Numbered from the stretch's first letter, positions 7,679 through 17,436 are shown. The stretch is DNA of 47,496 nt from Methanobacteriota archaeon (GCA_014240055.1 JAAZXP010000003.1:10600-58095), one strand, 5' to 3'. Translations and numbers: made by a program. Notes: generated by a model not told the origin, from the letters alone.

Positions 7679-9784
7679 TTAACCAGTAATAAGCGGTAGA
7701 ACATAGTAAATTGCTAAGAAAGTTCCGAGTAAAGCTTCACCCACTATACAACCTGTAGCAATCATATAGGTGTTCAATAATTTCATGGTCCGTTCCTTTT
7801 CACTTAATCCTTTTTTCTCGACTTCAACATCAAGGAAACGGCTTTCCCAATAGTCTCTCAATCCTCCACCGACGACCATCGGTAATGTTACGACCATAGG
7901 GAGGTACATCCCTAATCCAAATGCAGTTCCCATGCCAGTTAACAATTCCATAAAAACACCAATTATTACTCCGACAGTTAATAGACTCCAAGGAGTTTGG
8001 CCGCCAAGCATAATTTGCGCAAAAGCTGCGAATGCATTAGCTTGAGGAGCATATAATATCAAATCACCGCGAGCTAAAGCTAATGATAATAATCCTGCAA
8101 ATAATGCAGCAACAATAGTGCCGGGAATAATTCCAACTAATTCAGTTTTCATAATGTGCATTGGGCGATTTCCAACATACAGTCCTGGCTTGTAATCTCC
8201 AATTACAGTTCCAGACATAGAGATCGCACCTCCGAAAACAGTGGTGCCAACTAAAGCTAAAACTGCAGTATCACTTTCATTCAAACCAATTGCTTTGAAA
8301 ATTAAGACTAGCATTAAAAGAACAATAAAACTAGTTCCAGAAACAGGTTCAATACTGGTTTCACCCATGACTTTTACTGCGATTGCACCTAACGCAAAAG
8401 TCGTTAAACATAAAACAAGTGAAAAAATAAATGAAGCAAAGAAACCAAATTGAGTTGAAAAAGTAAGAGTAATTCCAATTAAGGAGACGAGTAAGAGAAT
8501 GGGAATATGACTGATAGGCCATTCATACCATCCCCTTCCTTCAATGTAATCTTTTCTTGCAGCATCATCACTTTCTCCTTTGAAAATATCTATAACATCA
8601 GAAGCCGTAGTTTTGAAAACAGGAGCCATTTTCAACAATCCTGTAATTCCTCCACCTAGGATTGCACCTATTGCCATAGGTCTTGCGACATAGCTGTAAG
8701 AGTAGATAGACCCAATTGGTGCAAATTGACTAACTGAATGATAATTCCCATCTAGAGGATAATAGAAAGGATAGTCATACTGATATGCCAATGGAGTCAC
8801 AATGAACCAAGTAAAAAAAGTTCCTAAGCTTACCAATAAAGCGACGCGGAATCTCATGAACCAACCAATTGCTCCCATCATAGGAGTTAATTCAAACCCT
8901 AACCAAGTATAGTTAGTAATTGGATTACTCATAGGTACCATCAAATCAGCACCATCATACCATTCGATATTTTTAGAAGCAGAAGTCAAGAAAGATTCTT
9001 TAACTTCCTCACCAGCAGCATCATATGTTCCTGTTCCGAATATAGGCCAATCTCTCAAGAAAGTAAATAGCATAACTACGGCGGTTGAAATCCCTACAAG
9101 TCGGATAGAGTGCATGGCACCTTCCATACCTCCTTCTTTGGAAGTTTCTCCTGCAATGTCCATTAGTTTAATATTTGCTTCAAAACCAGGAAGAGGCAAT
9201 GGATCTTCTACTAACCAAACTCTTCTAAAAATAATAAAATAGAGACAACCTAGAAATCCGCCAAGTATAGAGGCAATCATAGCCACTCCAGCTAAAGCCC
9301 AAGAATCAGGTAAAAGTAACGAAGAATCAACAAGATAACTACCATTCATTTCATATTTAGGCGAGTATGCTAATAGATAAATTGCAGGATAAGTGAAAAC
9401 AAATCCAGTACAGACCATAGAAGCTCCAGTTGAAGCTGATGCAGACAGATTAACTTCTCCAGGAGACCATCTTAGAGCCATTGCAGAAAGATAAGCTACA
9501 TACCAAGAACCAGAGACAATCATTCCAACTTTTAAACCGACATATTGATTAATTATTGCAAATAGAATACCAATTACTAATCCCAGAAGCATTTGGTTCC
9601 ATTTCCACTTAGTAGTCCCAAATCCATCGCGTTTGTTTTTTTCTTCTAAATATTCTTCCAAAACTTCCGTATTAAAATTGGCATACATCTCAGTATCGAA
9701 GTAATCCAAAGTACCTTTTTCGATGGCTTTCAAACCTTCAGGAGTAGGAGTTTGGCGATATGCTGAAGTGCGAACTTTACTCAT
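7679..9784 (-). CDS. OPT-family oligopeptide transporter
   Basis: Multi-TM 701-aa protein; GLVIGILFAIINQYVGLKVGMIVSGSW..., TSFIVLLMLVLIFKAIGL, SGTVIGDYKPGLYVGNRP are consistent with OPT transporters. Confidence 0.85.
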   Translation of the reverse strand: MSKVRTSAYRQTPTPEGLKAIEKGTLDYFDTEMYANFNTEVLEEYLEEKNKRDGFGTTKWKWNQMLLGLVIGILFAIINQYVGLKVGMIVSGSWYVAYLSAMALRWSPGEVNLSASASTGASMVCTGFVFTYPAIYLLAYSPKYEMNGSYLVDSSLLLPDSWALAGVAMIASILGGFLGCLYFIIFRRVWLVEDPLPLPGFEANIKLMDIAGETSKEGGMEGAMHSIRLVGISTAVVMLFTFLRDWPIFGTGTYDAAGEEVKESFLTSASKNIEWYDGADLMVPMSNPITNYTWLGFELTPMMGAIGWFMRFRVALLVSLGTFFTWFIVTPLAYQYDYPFYYPLDGNYHSVSQFAPIGSIYSYSYVARPMAIGAILGGGITGLLKMAPVFKTTASDVIDIFKGESDDAARKDYIEGRGWYEWPISHIPILLLVSLIGITLTFSTQFGFFASFIFSLVLCLTTFALGAIAVKVMGETSIEPVSGTSFIVLLMLVLIFKAIGLNESDTAVLALVGTTVFGGAISMSGTVIGDYKPGLYVGNRPMHIMKTELVGIIPGTIVAALFAGLLSLALARGDLILYAPQANAFAAFAQIMLGGQTPWSLLTVGVIIGVFMELLTGMGTAFGLGMYLPMVVTLPMVVGGGLRDYWESRFLDVEVEKKGLSEKERTMKLLNTYMIATGCIVGEALLGTFLAIYYVLPLITG

Positions 9785-9879
9785 TTGAGATAAGCAAACA
9801 AAGACCGTAGGGTATAATACATATTGTGTATAAATTTACAGTAGGAACCTTTAAAGAATGGTCACAAGTTCAAAATTAG

Positions 9880-11391
9880 ATGCAGATACTCTCGAGGAGC
9901 ATACTTGCCGTCGCTTTTTTTGCGATAATTATGTTATCCCAATCGGCCCAAGCTGAGGAATCTGACGACTTTAATACTTTAGATTTATACTTCTATGGAG
10001 ACTTAGATAATGGTGATGGCAACATATCTACAAGGATGCCAACATCAGATACAGACACTCAGAGCGATTGCCCTCAGGACGGGAATAGACTTTCTTGGCC
10101 GGGACAAGATAGACAATGGCAAAATGTAGGCTCTTGGGAAACTCTAATGCAAACACCCGGATCTGTAGCTAGTGGAGATTATACTTTTACAATATGGGCA
10201 AATTCAACACAAGGAACAGTTGAAGACGTTCAGTTTAGAATAACAATCTTTATTGGTGATTCTGGAGGTATTACGGAAACATCGCAATCCAAGACGATTA
10301 CCGATTCGAGTGAAGTAGCGACCCGTTTTGACATTAATTTTGACATATCTAACGCTAGTTTTAGCGATCCCGATGTGACCAATGATGATGATTTTATAAT
10401 TGATTTAGAGTACTCTGGAGGAGATCCTGGTGAAAATCCACTCACAGGCGGTTCACCAACAGAGCAAATAGTAGTTTTAACTTCTAGTGCTGAGCATCCT
10501 GCAGGAGTAGGCAATCTTACGATAAACCATTACAAGGCTTGGTTTCCAGAAATAGTTGTAGAAGATTTTTCAGAGCGCGTATTTGTTAAAACACAAGTTC
10601 AAAGTGCGTTTGGAGTCTCAGATATCAATTCAAACGATTGGACTTTAGGCGTATACGGCCTTTCATCAGGTAACCAGGGTTTAACTGCTGATTTTAGTAT
10701 GAAATCCATAAATAATGACACTCATGAAGTTTCCTTTTATTGGTATTATAATCAAGATTTAGCCATAAGTGACACTTATCATTTCTTTATTCAAATAACT
10801 GACATTCAGCAAAATACATGGGAAGTTGAATCTGATGAAGATTTATACTTAGTCATCCATGGATATGAAATTGATAATTACATAGGTTCAGGAGATATTC
10901 AGATTAATAATCAAACTGGAGTTCCTACGGTAAAGGCAGGCAGTTCATTCACAGTCGATATTAGAATATCTGCACAAGGAGATCCTTTGATTTCGTATAA
11001 TCCAATTCCAGTCTCAGTTGTTTGGGTTTCAGGAACAAATGAAATTGTTTTGTATGAAACTGCAGTATTTGCAAAACCTGGCGCATCAGTCACTATATCT
11101 TATAGGCACACATTCGAAGAAAATGGAGAATATTTAATTAAAGTGATAATTGACAGAGGCAATCTAATAGCTGAATCGAATGAAAATAACAATATTGCCG
11201 AATATTTATTGACGGTCGATGAGCCGGAAAAAGAAGATATGTTACAGTCAATAATAGATAATCTGACTGGCGGCGGTACAACTTCGATGATATTATTGGT
11301 ATCAGTAGCATCTATCATATTGGCTGTTTTATTTCTGAATCGTAATAAAGTAGCTACTGACTTTGATTGGGAGGAAGACGATGAATTCTAA
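9880..11391 (+). CDS. Secreted/cell-surface protein with CARDB-like domain and C-terminal TM anchor
   Basis: Signal peptide MQILSRSILAVAFFAIIMLSQSAQA; CARDB-like VKAGSSFTVDIRI...NGEYLIKVIIDRGNLIAESNENNNIAEYLLTV; C-terminal TM. Confidence 0.75.
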   Translation: MQILSRSILAVAFFAIIMLSQSAQAEESDDFNTLDLYFYGDLDNGDGNISTRMPTSDTDTQSDCPQDGNRLSWPGQDRQWQNVGSWETLMQTPGSVASGDYTFTIWANSTQGTVEDVQFRITIFIGDSGGITETSQSKTITDSSEVATRFDINFDISNASFSDPDVTNDDDFIIDLEYSGGDPGENPLTGGSPTEQIVVLTSSAEHPAGVGNLTINHYKAWFPEIVVEDFSERVFVKTQVQSAFGVSDINSNDWTLGVYGLSSGNQGLTADFSMKSINNDTHEVSFYWYYNQDLAISDTYHFFIQITDIQQNTWEVESDEDLYLVIHGYEIDNYIGSGDIQINNQTGVPTVKAGSSFTVDIRISAQGDPLISYNPIPVSVVWVSGTNEIVLYETAVFAKPGASVTISYRHTFEENGEYLIKVIIDRGNLIAESNENNNIAEYLLTVDEPEKEDMLQSIIDNLTGGGTTSMILLVSVASIILAVLFLNRNKVATDFDWEEDDEF

Positions 11392-11779
11392 AATGGATAT
11401 ACGAGGGTACAAGCCAGCCGATGAAACTTTTTATGAGTACAAAGATGAAGAGGAAACTCCGCGCGGCACCCATTATCAAAAGATAGATGATGAAGATATT
11501 GAAGCTTCAACAATTGGCAGATATGCAGAAACGAAAGATTTCAAGCATTGGCCTTTCAAAGTAGGTAATGCAATGACTAATAATGTCCCTGAAGAGGTCC
11601 AACATAAAGTGGATGATGGCGGCAGTAGTGGGTATGCTACAATGAATCAGTTCATGAAAGAAGATAGTGCCAAAGAGCAAGCTTGGGTCGATAGAGAAAA
11701 TGATAGCATTTTCTCCCTTGCAATCAACAACTGGTTTGGTATGAAAGATTATATTATGTCTTATTTTCCAAAGAAATAA
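11381..11779 (+). CDS. Hypothetical protein, translationally coupled to the CARDB gene
   Basis: ATG at 11381 (MNSKMDIRGY) overlaps the upstream stop by 11 nt; no family recognised. Confidence 0.6.
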   Translation: MNSKMDIRGYKPADETFYEYKDEEETPRGTHYQKIDDEDIEASTIGRYAETKDFKHWPFKVGNAMTNNVPEEVQHKVDDGGSSGYATMNQFMKEDSAKEQAWVDRENDSIFSLAINNWFGMKDYIMSYFPKK

Positions 11780-11786
11780 TATTTCT

Positions 11787-11909
11787 TCAATATTTTTGAC
11801 GCTTGATAAAAGGCGTAGAATACATTTTTTCTTTCAACCATTCAAATTCAGATGTATCTTCCCATATAGGCTCTAGAGTAGAAAGAAAATCTTTTAATTC
11901 TTTAGCCAT
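11787..11909 (-). CDS. 40-aa microprotein overlapping the 3' end of radA, not in the ORF track
   Basis: Manual translation: MAKELKDFLSTLEPIWEDTSEFEWLKEKMYSTPFIKRQKY*. ATG at 11909 overlaps the radA stop by 8 nt. Confidence 0.55.
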   Translation of the reverse strand: MAKELKDFLSTLEPIWEDTSEFEWLKEKMYSTPFIKRQKY

Positions 11910-12855
11910 TTCGAATACCGTCTTCAGTAATACTTACCAAAGCTTCATTTTCAGGCAAGTGCGGAGAATCTACAAGTCGACAAACACGTTTACCGGCTTT
12001 TCCTCTTCTTAAATATATTCTAAACTTAGACGTGTGCCCTACTATATTTCCACCAATTGGCTTTGTAGGATCTCCAAAGAATGCGGCTGGATTCGATGAA
12101 ACTTGATTAGTTACTACAACTGCAGCATTATGCAAATCTCCAAATCGAGCTAATTCTTTCATATGGGCACTAATTTTACCTTGCCTATCTGACAATGTCC
12201 CTCTTCCAATATATTCTGCACGGAAGGCTCCAGTTAGAGAATCTACAGCTAACATTTTGATTGGATTTGTCTTAGCCATTTCATTTACTTTTTCTACCAT
12301 TAACATTTGCTGATGAGAGTTATACGCACGCCCAACATGTATTTTACTTAGAACTTCATCTGGATCTAAATCAAAAGCTTTTGACATAGAAATTATTCTT
12401 TCAGGTCTGAAAGTGTTTTCGGTATCTATTATTGCAACTTCTCCTCCTAAACCTCCTTGTTCCACCGGCAATGTAGCATTTACAGCAAGCTGTAGAATAA
12501 ATTGTGTTTTTCCAGAACCGTATTGCCCATAGAATTCAGTTATTGATTGAGTTTCAACACCTCCTCCTAATAATTCATCAAATGTACTAGAGGATGTCGT
12601 GAGCTTACCTACAGTAGCTCGCTTCTCCATTAATTCAGTTCCTGTAAGGAAAGAACCGATATCGGCAGCTTTCCTAGCCTCCAATACAAATTTAGCACAA
12701 GATTCCTTTCCAATGCCTGTAGCATCAGAAAGTGTCCCCGGTGCTTGCGTTCCTATTGCTTCTAAGGTATCGTATCCTGCTTCTCTAAGTTTATCTGCGA
12801 TAGCTGGGCCAACACCTGGAAGATCTTCTACAACTTTTATTTTTACTTCGCTCAT
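11902..12855 (-). CDS. radA: DNA repair and recombination protein RadA
   Basis: N-terminal HhH domain VEDLPGVGPAIADKLREAGYDTLEAI; GQYGSGKTQFILQLAV; FRPERI; NPAAFFGDPTKPIGGNIVGH. Confidence 0.97.
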   Translation of the reverse strand: MSEVKIKVVEDLPGVGPAIADKLREAGYDTLEAIGTQAPGTLSDATGIGKESCAKFVLEARKAADIGSFLTGTELMEKRATVGKLTTSSSTFDELLGGGVETQSITEFYGQYGSGKTQFILQLAVNATLPVEQGGLGGEVAIIDTENTFRPERIISMSKAFDLDPDEVLSKIHVGRAYNSHQQMLMVEKVNEMAKTNPIKMLAVDSLTGAFRAEYIGRGTLSDRQGKISAHMKELARFGDLHNAAVVVTNQVSSNPAAFFGDPTKPIGGNIVGHTSKFRIYLRRGKAGKRVCRLVDSPHLPENEALVSITEDGIRNG

Positions 12856-13839
12856 TTATGCCTCCTTATAGTGGTTAAATCTAGGTTGATAGATCAAGCC
12901 TTGATCAGTTAAAGAATCAAGAACTTCATCTAGCATGGGTCCGTCTACACCTTCCATTGAGATTGCAATGCCTAGATCATCATAGTAAATCCCATCTCCT
13001 TCATCCATTTTTCGAATCAAATTCATAACTTTTGATTCATTATCGTCTGTTTTTTTATCTTCAGTTACCTTTTCAGTTTCAACTTCCGTTTCTGGTTTTT
13101 CTTCTTTAGATATTTCAGTTTCAACTTTCGTTTCCGGGTTTTCTTTTTCAGATTGAACTGCTGCGTCAATATTATCTCCAGCAGATTCAAATTCTCCGGT
13201 AAATTCGCTTTCAGGTGATTCTAATTCTCCACCAGCTAAACGTGTTAAACAGTTGTATAATAGTGCTTGATAATTTTCAAGAGCAACACTTTGATAAAAT
13301 TCTCTTGAAAGTTTTATTCCGTCCATTTCCCGATCATTAAGTTTAAGTTTCCCAAAATCTTCTTCATTATCAAAGGCTTTAGTTGCTTTTATTCGAAGCA
13401 TGAGTCCATCACACGCCCTCACAGCCCAATGATTAACTTCCTTCATTGTAACTGCACGGATACTTTCAGGTTGAACGCTCACATATGTTCTTTCACTATC
13501 TTCAGGGGTACGTGCACGAACTTTACCTACACAAAGGACTGGAACTCCAACTTCTAACTTAGACAGAGCAGCAGCTCCTTCTGGGTTATATTGTCCAGCT
13601 TGGAGATAGTAATAATCGCCATTTGGATCAATTACTCTTGCAGTATAGAAGGGATCTTCTTCACTTCCTCGATTTTCTATTTGATCTAAAACTCCAGCAA
13701 TTAGAACTCGTGAAAGTTTTCCCCCTATTTCAGATATCAGATACGTTGGAGAGTATTCTCGATCTTCTACATGTTTTTCAATTGAAGAAGCTAGTTCTTG
13801 AGCTAGTACAAGAATTCCCGGTTCTCTTCTTTGAGCCAT
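12856..13839 (-). CDS. RPA-associated OB-fold protein with C-terminal winged-helix-like domain
   Basis: OB-like N-terminus (KLSRVLIAGVLDQIENRGSEEDPFYTARVIDPNGDYYYLQAG); operon position between RPA and RadA matches archaeal RPA-associated proteins (COG3390-like). Confidence 0.75.
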   Translation of the reverse strand: MAQRREPGILVLAQELASSIEKHVEDREYSPTYLISEIGGKLSRVLIAGVLDQIENRGSEEDPFYTARVIDPNGDYYYLQAGQYNPEGAAALSKLEVGVPVLCVGKVRARTPEDSERTYVSVQPESIRAVTMKEVNHWAVRACDGLMLRIKATKAFDNEEDFGKLKLNDREMDGIKLSREFYQSVALENYQALLYNCLTRLAGGELESPESEFTGEFESAGDNIDAAVQSEKENPETKVETEISKEEKPETEVETEKVTEDKKTDDNESKVMNLIRKMDEGDGIYYDDLGIAISMEGVDGPMLDEVLDSLTDQGLIYQPRFNHYKEA

Positions 13840-15165
13840 TTAGCCCTCCAATGCAGCTAAAAACTGGCGTGCGGCGCTAGGAACATCAATTTCAGTTGCA
13901 GGTTCACAACTCTTTGCAAAAAAGGATAATCCATATTCATCAGACCTTGCAAATCCTCTCAATTTTAAAGGCTTCAGCAATAATGCATCTTCAATTTCCT
14001 CAAATAAGGCTTCAGGCCCAAAATTTTCTTTAACAAATTCGAGACAAGAATCAATATCTCTTCCTAATAATTTTTCAGTTATTTCACGATTGAGATATGC
14101 AGTACAAGATCCTGAACCATCATCAAAAATCATTTTTATTCTAAGATCAGGAGTTGCATTTTTACGATCATCTCCGTTCTTGATTAAGCGATTAGTTTCT
14201 TTATCTCTGAATATTAGTCCACTTCCTTCACGTATGTTGAATACATGGCCTTCTACGACAGCATCAGAAGCTCCGTTACGCTCATCTAGTTGTGATAATG
14301 AATACATTACTCCATTTTCATATTCTTGTAGAGACGGCAATGAACTATCTTCAATATCTGTAAATTTAGTATATTCTCCAAATTGTAAATCAGGTCCATT
14401 GAATTCTTTTACATATGCATTTTCAATTTTATATGTTTTTCCAGCAATAATATTATGGTCTTCCCAAGAGGTAAATCGACAAGTTCCAGTACTGTCTCCT
14501 ACAGTACCTCCAAAAATAGTCTTAGGTTCATTTTTTACAGTTATTTTCCGTGTTTCCACATCAATAATGCGTAGTTTAACAGAAACGTTACTCATTCCTG
14601 GCTTTAGATCTACTAATTGAAATTCTTGTCCCGGTTGAGCGGCTTTACTTTTAATGACTCCTAAATCTAAATTTTCTAAGTCTTTATCTTCTATTTTTTT
14701 GATACTGCCTTCATTTATGTTTAAAGTGATAATATCATTCCAACTTTTTGAATATGCATTTAGAACTTCTATAGTGTCTCCACTTTCGAAATCAAAGTTT
14801 TCACTCCAGTATGAATATCGCATTCGCATAGTTGAATCTCCGATTTCACCTTCGAAAAGAACTTTCTGAGCGCCTTCTTTAGTAGTAATTTCTTTTCTAA
14901 ATACAGATACAATTTTAGCTTTAAACTGGATATTACTTTCACCAGGTTTAATTTGTGCCAGTAATCTCTGGGCATCTACTTGTAAAACATTAGGGTTTCC
15001 ATAGTGTTTTCTTACAATTGATTCTTTGGCTGTTGCCAAATCAATTCCATATTCTTCTACGTATCTTTTTAATTCAGTTATGATTACGTTTCTTTCTAGC
15101 TTATCGCCGATTGCCTTAACAATATCGTCGACATGTGTTTCAAAATCCGCTTCGTTCGTTTGCAT
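13840..15165 (-). CDS. Replication factor A (RPA) large subunit, multi-OB ssDNA-binding protein
   Basis: Repeated OB units (KITVKNEPKTIFGGTVGDSTGTCRFTSWEDHNIIAGKTYKIENAYVKEF; GEIGDSTMRMRYSYWS...). Confidence 0.9.
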   Translation of the reverse strand: MQTNEADFETHVDDIVKAIGDKLERNVIITELKRYVEEYGIDLATAKESIVRKHYGNPNVLQVDAQRLLAQIKPGESNIQFKAKIVSVFRKEITTKEGAQKVLFEGEIGDSTMRMRYSYWSENFDFESGDTIEVLNAYSKSWNDIITLNINEGSIKKIEDKDLENLDLGVIKSKAAQPGQEFQLVDLKPGMSNVSVKLRIIDVETRKITVKNEPKTIFGGTVGDSTGTCRFTSWEDHNIIAGKTYKIENAYVKEFNGPDLQFGEYTKFTDIEDSSLPSLQEYENGVMYSLSQLDERNGASDAVVEGHVFNIREGSGLIFRDKETNRLIKNGDDRKNATPDLRIKMIFDDGSGSCTAYLNREITEKLLGRDIDSCLEFVKENFGPEALFEEIEDALLLKPLKLRGFARSDEYGLSFFAKSCEPATEIDVPSAARQFLAALEG

Positions 15166-15186
15166 TTTTGTTGTCCTCCTTGTTTC

Positions 15187-15298
15187 GATTCGTTGACAAA
15201 TTCGAATCTATCCATTACTACTACTAAGGGTATATATACTTTTGGGTTTTATCCCTTTTCCCCTAAAAGGGTAACCGCCTATTATGGGTTTTTAGGGG
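15187..15298. promoter_or_regulatory. Divergent promoter/operator region between the RPA and SSB operons
   Basis: Palindromic TATA GTATATATAC (15230-15239); inverted repeats GATTCG-N10-CGAATC, CCCTTTT-N5-AAAAGGG and CCCCTAAAA...TTTTAGGGG. Confidence 0.55.
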
Positions 15299-15314
15299 GC
15301 GGCGAAGCATTATA

Positions 15315-15863
15315 ATGGACCCTCTCGTCGTAAAAGTAGGTGATAATTTGAAAATAGATGAGCTAACGCCAAGAACTGGTCGCGTTAATATGCCGGTTAA
15401 AGTATTGAGTTTAGAAGAACCTCGTTCAATGGATAACGGAACTGTAATTTGTGAAGGTTTAGTTGGAGATGAAACAGGAACAGTAATAATGAGTTTTTGG
15501 AACGATGAATGTGAAACGGTCGAAAACGGAATGACGATAAACCTCAAAGATGCTAGAGCCAATTTAGTAAGAGGATATATGCGAATTAGTTTAGGTAAAA
15601 AGGGAAGTATGTCAGTGTCTGAAACTTCACTTGAATCAATAAAAGAAAGTATTAATCTTTCTGATTTAGAATATGAAATGCCTAGATTTGGAAGAGATGG
15701 AGGAGGACGCGGAGGCCCTCGTGGAGGATCGCGCGGACCGCCAAGTCGCTGGGGTATTCTAATGAAATTAAAGAGAGATACAGGAAATAAAAAGTTCTTC
15801 AATAGAGACGATATGTCTGAAGAACAAATCGAAGCCGCCATTAAGGAAATGGGAGGCGAGTAA
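15315..15863 (+). CDS. OB-fold ssDNA-binding protein with RGG-like tail
   Basis: MDPLVVKVGDNLKIDELTPRTGRVNMPVKVLSLEEPR...VGDETGTVIMSFWNDECETVENGMTINLKDA; GRDGGGRGGPRGGSRGPPSR. Confidence 0.85.
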   Translation: MDPLVVKVGDNLKIDELTPRTGRVNMPVKVLSLEEPRSMDNGTVICEGLVGDETGTVIMSFWNDECETVENGMTINLKDARANLVRGYMRISLGKKGSMSVSETSLESIKESINLSDLEYEMPRFGRDGGGRGGPRGGSRGPPSRWGILMKLKRDTGNKKFFNRDDMSEEQIEAAIKEMGGE

Positions 15864-15865
15864 CT

Positions 15866-16204
15866 CTGGCAAGAAGAGGGAGACACAGGCGCCGAGGACC
15901 CACCAAAGCCCAGCCCCCTCAAAGAAAAGATAAAAAAGTTCAAAAGAGAAATAAACCAAAGGCAATGCTGAATGAAGGCCGTCGAACTGAATTATTGTAC
16001 TTTATGCGAGAAATAGTTTTACAGGCAGGCGTTTCTGAAAAATTAGCTGAGCCTTTTATGGCTTCTTTAGCTGCAAAAGGAGCTAGAGAATCAGTAAGTA
16101 ATGCAATGGAGTTTTTAGATTCTAAAATTGAAGAAGGGTTTATTTCAGAAGACACTAGAGATCCAATTAGAAAAGTAATGAAAAGATTTACAAAAATTCG
16201 TTGA
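15866..16204 (+). CDS. Hypothetical protein; probable CTG start and basic N-terminal extension
   Basis: Open frame upstream of ATG 15965 reads (M)ARRGRHRRRGPTKAQPPQRKDKKVQKRNKPKAMLNEGRR...; GGAGG at 15852-15856 is 9 nt before the CTG. The ORF track starts at 15965. Confidence 0.55.
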   Translation: MARRGRHRRRGPTKAQPPQRKDKKVQKRNKPKAMLNEGRRTELLYFMREIVLQAGVSEKLAEPFMASLAAKGARESVSNAMEFLDSKIEEGFISEDTRDPIRKVMKRFTKIR

Positions 16205-16205
16205 A

Positions 16206-17396
16206 ATGAAACTTCCTAATAGAAGTACATTTTCAAAATATTGGGATTTAAATCCTAAAACAGTTTTTCTCAATCATGGTTCTTTTGGTGCATGTCCAAG
16301 AGCAGTCCTTGACTACCAACAGGAGTTAAGAAACCAATTAGAAAGAGATCCGGTTCACTTCTTAGATGTTACTTCTAAAGAGTTATGGGCTATAGCAATA
16401 GAAACACTTTCCAATTTTGTTAATGCAGATAAAGAAGGAATGACATTTGTTTCCAATGCAACTTCTGGTGTTAACACAGTATTAAGGTCATTAGAGCTAC
16501 AACCAGGAGATGAGATACTTGTTTCAGATCATGCATATCAAGCATGTTGGAATACAGTAGATTTTGTTACTAAAAGGGCAGGAGCAAAAACGGTCGTAGC
16601 TCCTATTCACTTTCCAATAGAAAATTCAGAGCAAGTAACACAGACAATTCTGAATTATACTACAAAAAATACAAAGTTAGCACTAATAGATACAGTAACA
16701 AGCCCCACAGGTCTGAGGCTACCTTTTGAGATCATAGTAAAAGAATTACAAGATAGAAATATTGATGTTTTACTCGATGCAGCACACGGGCCAGGTATAG
16801 TAAATCTTAATTTTAAAAATTTACAGCCAGCTTATGCTACTGGCAATGCACACAAATGGTTATGCGCACCAAAAGGTTCAGCATTTCTCTATATTCGAGA
16901 AGATAAAAGAGAAAAAATCCGCCCTCTTTCCATTAGTCACGGAGCTTCAGTTGAAGGAAGTATAGATGAAAAAATACGATTAGAATTTGATTGGCCAGGC
17001 ACCCAGGACCCCACACCATGGCTCTGTATTCCTAAAAGTATAGAATATATTGGAAATTTACTAGAAGGAGGTTGGCCATCAATAATGGCCTATAATCAAA
17101 AGTTGGCAATCGAGGCACGAAATATCATTCATGAAGTTATAGAAACTCCGAAATTGTGTCCAGATTCAATGATTGTTGGTTTATCTGCAGTAGCATTACC
17201 TGGAGATGGAAGTATTGCGAAATCAGTACTAGCTCCAGACCCTCTACATACTTTATTATTTGAGAAATATAATATCCAAGTTCCAGTTTTTGGATGGCCG
17301 CACCATAATAGAAGATATCTTCGAACAGCGTCTTATCTTTACAATTCATTAGAAGAATATCATTATTTAGCTGAAATATTGAAGAAAGAAATTTGA
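16206..17396 (+). CDS. Aminotransferase class V, isopenicillin-N epimerase-like (PLP enzyme)
   Basis: FLNHGSFGACPRAVLDYQQELRNQLERDPVHFL; LLDAAHGPGIVNL; TGNAHKWLCAPKGSAFLY (PLP Lys). Confidence 0.9.
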   Translation: MKLPNRSTFSKYWDLNPKTVFLNHGSFGACPRAVLDYQQELRNQLERDPVHFLDVTSKELWAIAIETLSNFVNADKEGMTFVSNATSGVNTVLRSLELQPGDEILVSDHAYQACWNTVDFVTKRAGAKTVVAPIHFPIENSEQVTQTILNYTTKNTKLALIDTVTSPTGLRLPFEIIVKELQDRNIDVLLDAAHGPGIVNLNFKNLQPAYATGNAHKWLCAPKGSAFLYIREDKREKIRPLSISHGASVEGSIDEKIRLEFDWPGTQDPTPWLCIPKSIEYIGNLLEGGWPSIMAYNQKLAIEARNIIHEVIETPKLCPDSMIVGLSAVALPGDGSIAKSVLAPDPLHTLLFEKYNIQVPVFGWPHHNRRYLRTASYLYNSLEEYHYLAEILKKEI

Positions 17397-17436
17397 CCGG
17401 ACACTTTTAAAACTAGCTAATTTGCACAGAATCTCT

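Noticed and set aside
14090-14620. 176-aa plus-strand ORF antisense to RPA
   Set aside because: Shadow ORF of a conserved CDS on the other strand; Ser/Pro-rich antisense composition.
15187-15210. TTCGAATC resembling a tRNA T-loop
   Set aside because: No acceptor, D or anticodon stems could be built around it; explained better as an inverted repeat.
15263-15943. 226-aa minus-strand ORF opposite the SSB gene
   Set aside because: Antisense to a well-supported OB-fold CDS; low-complexity Pro/Ser product, no family resemblance.
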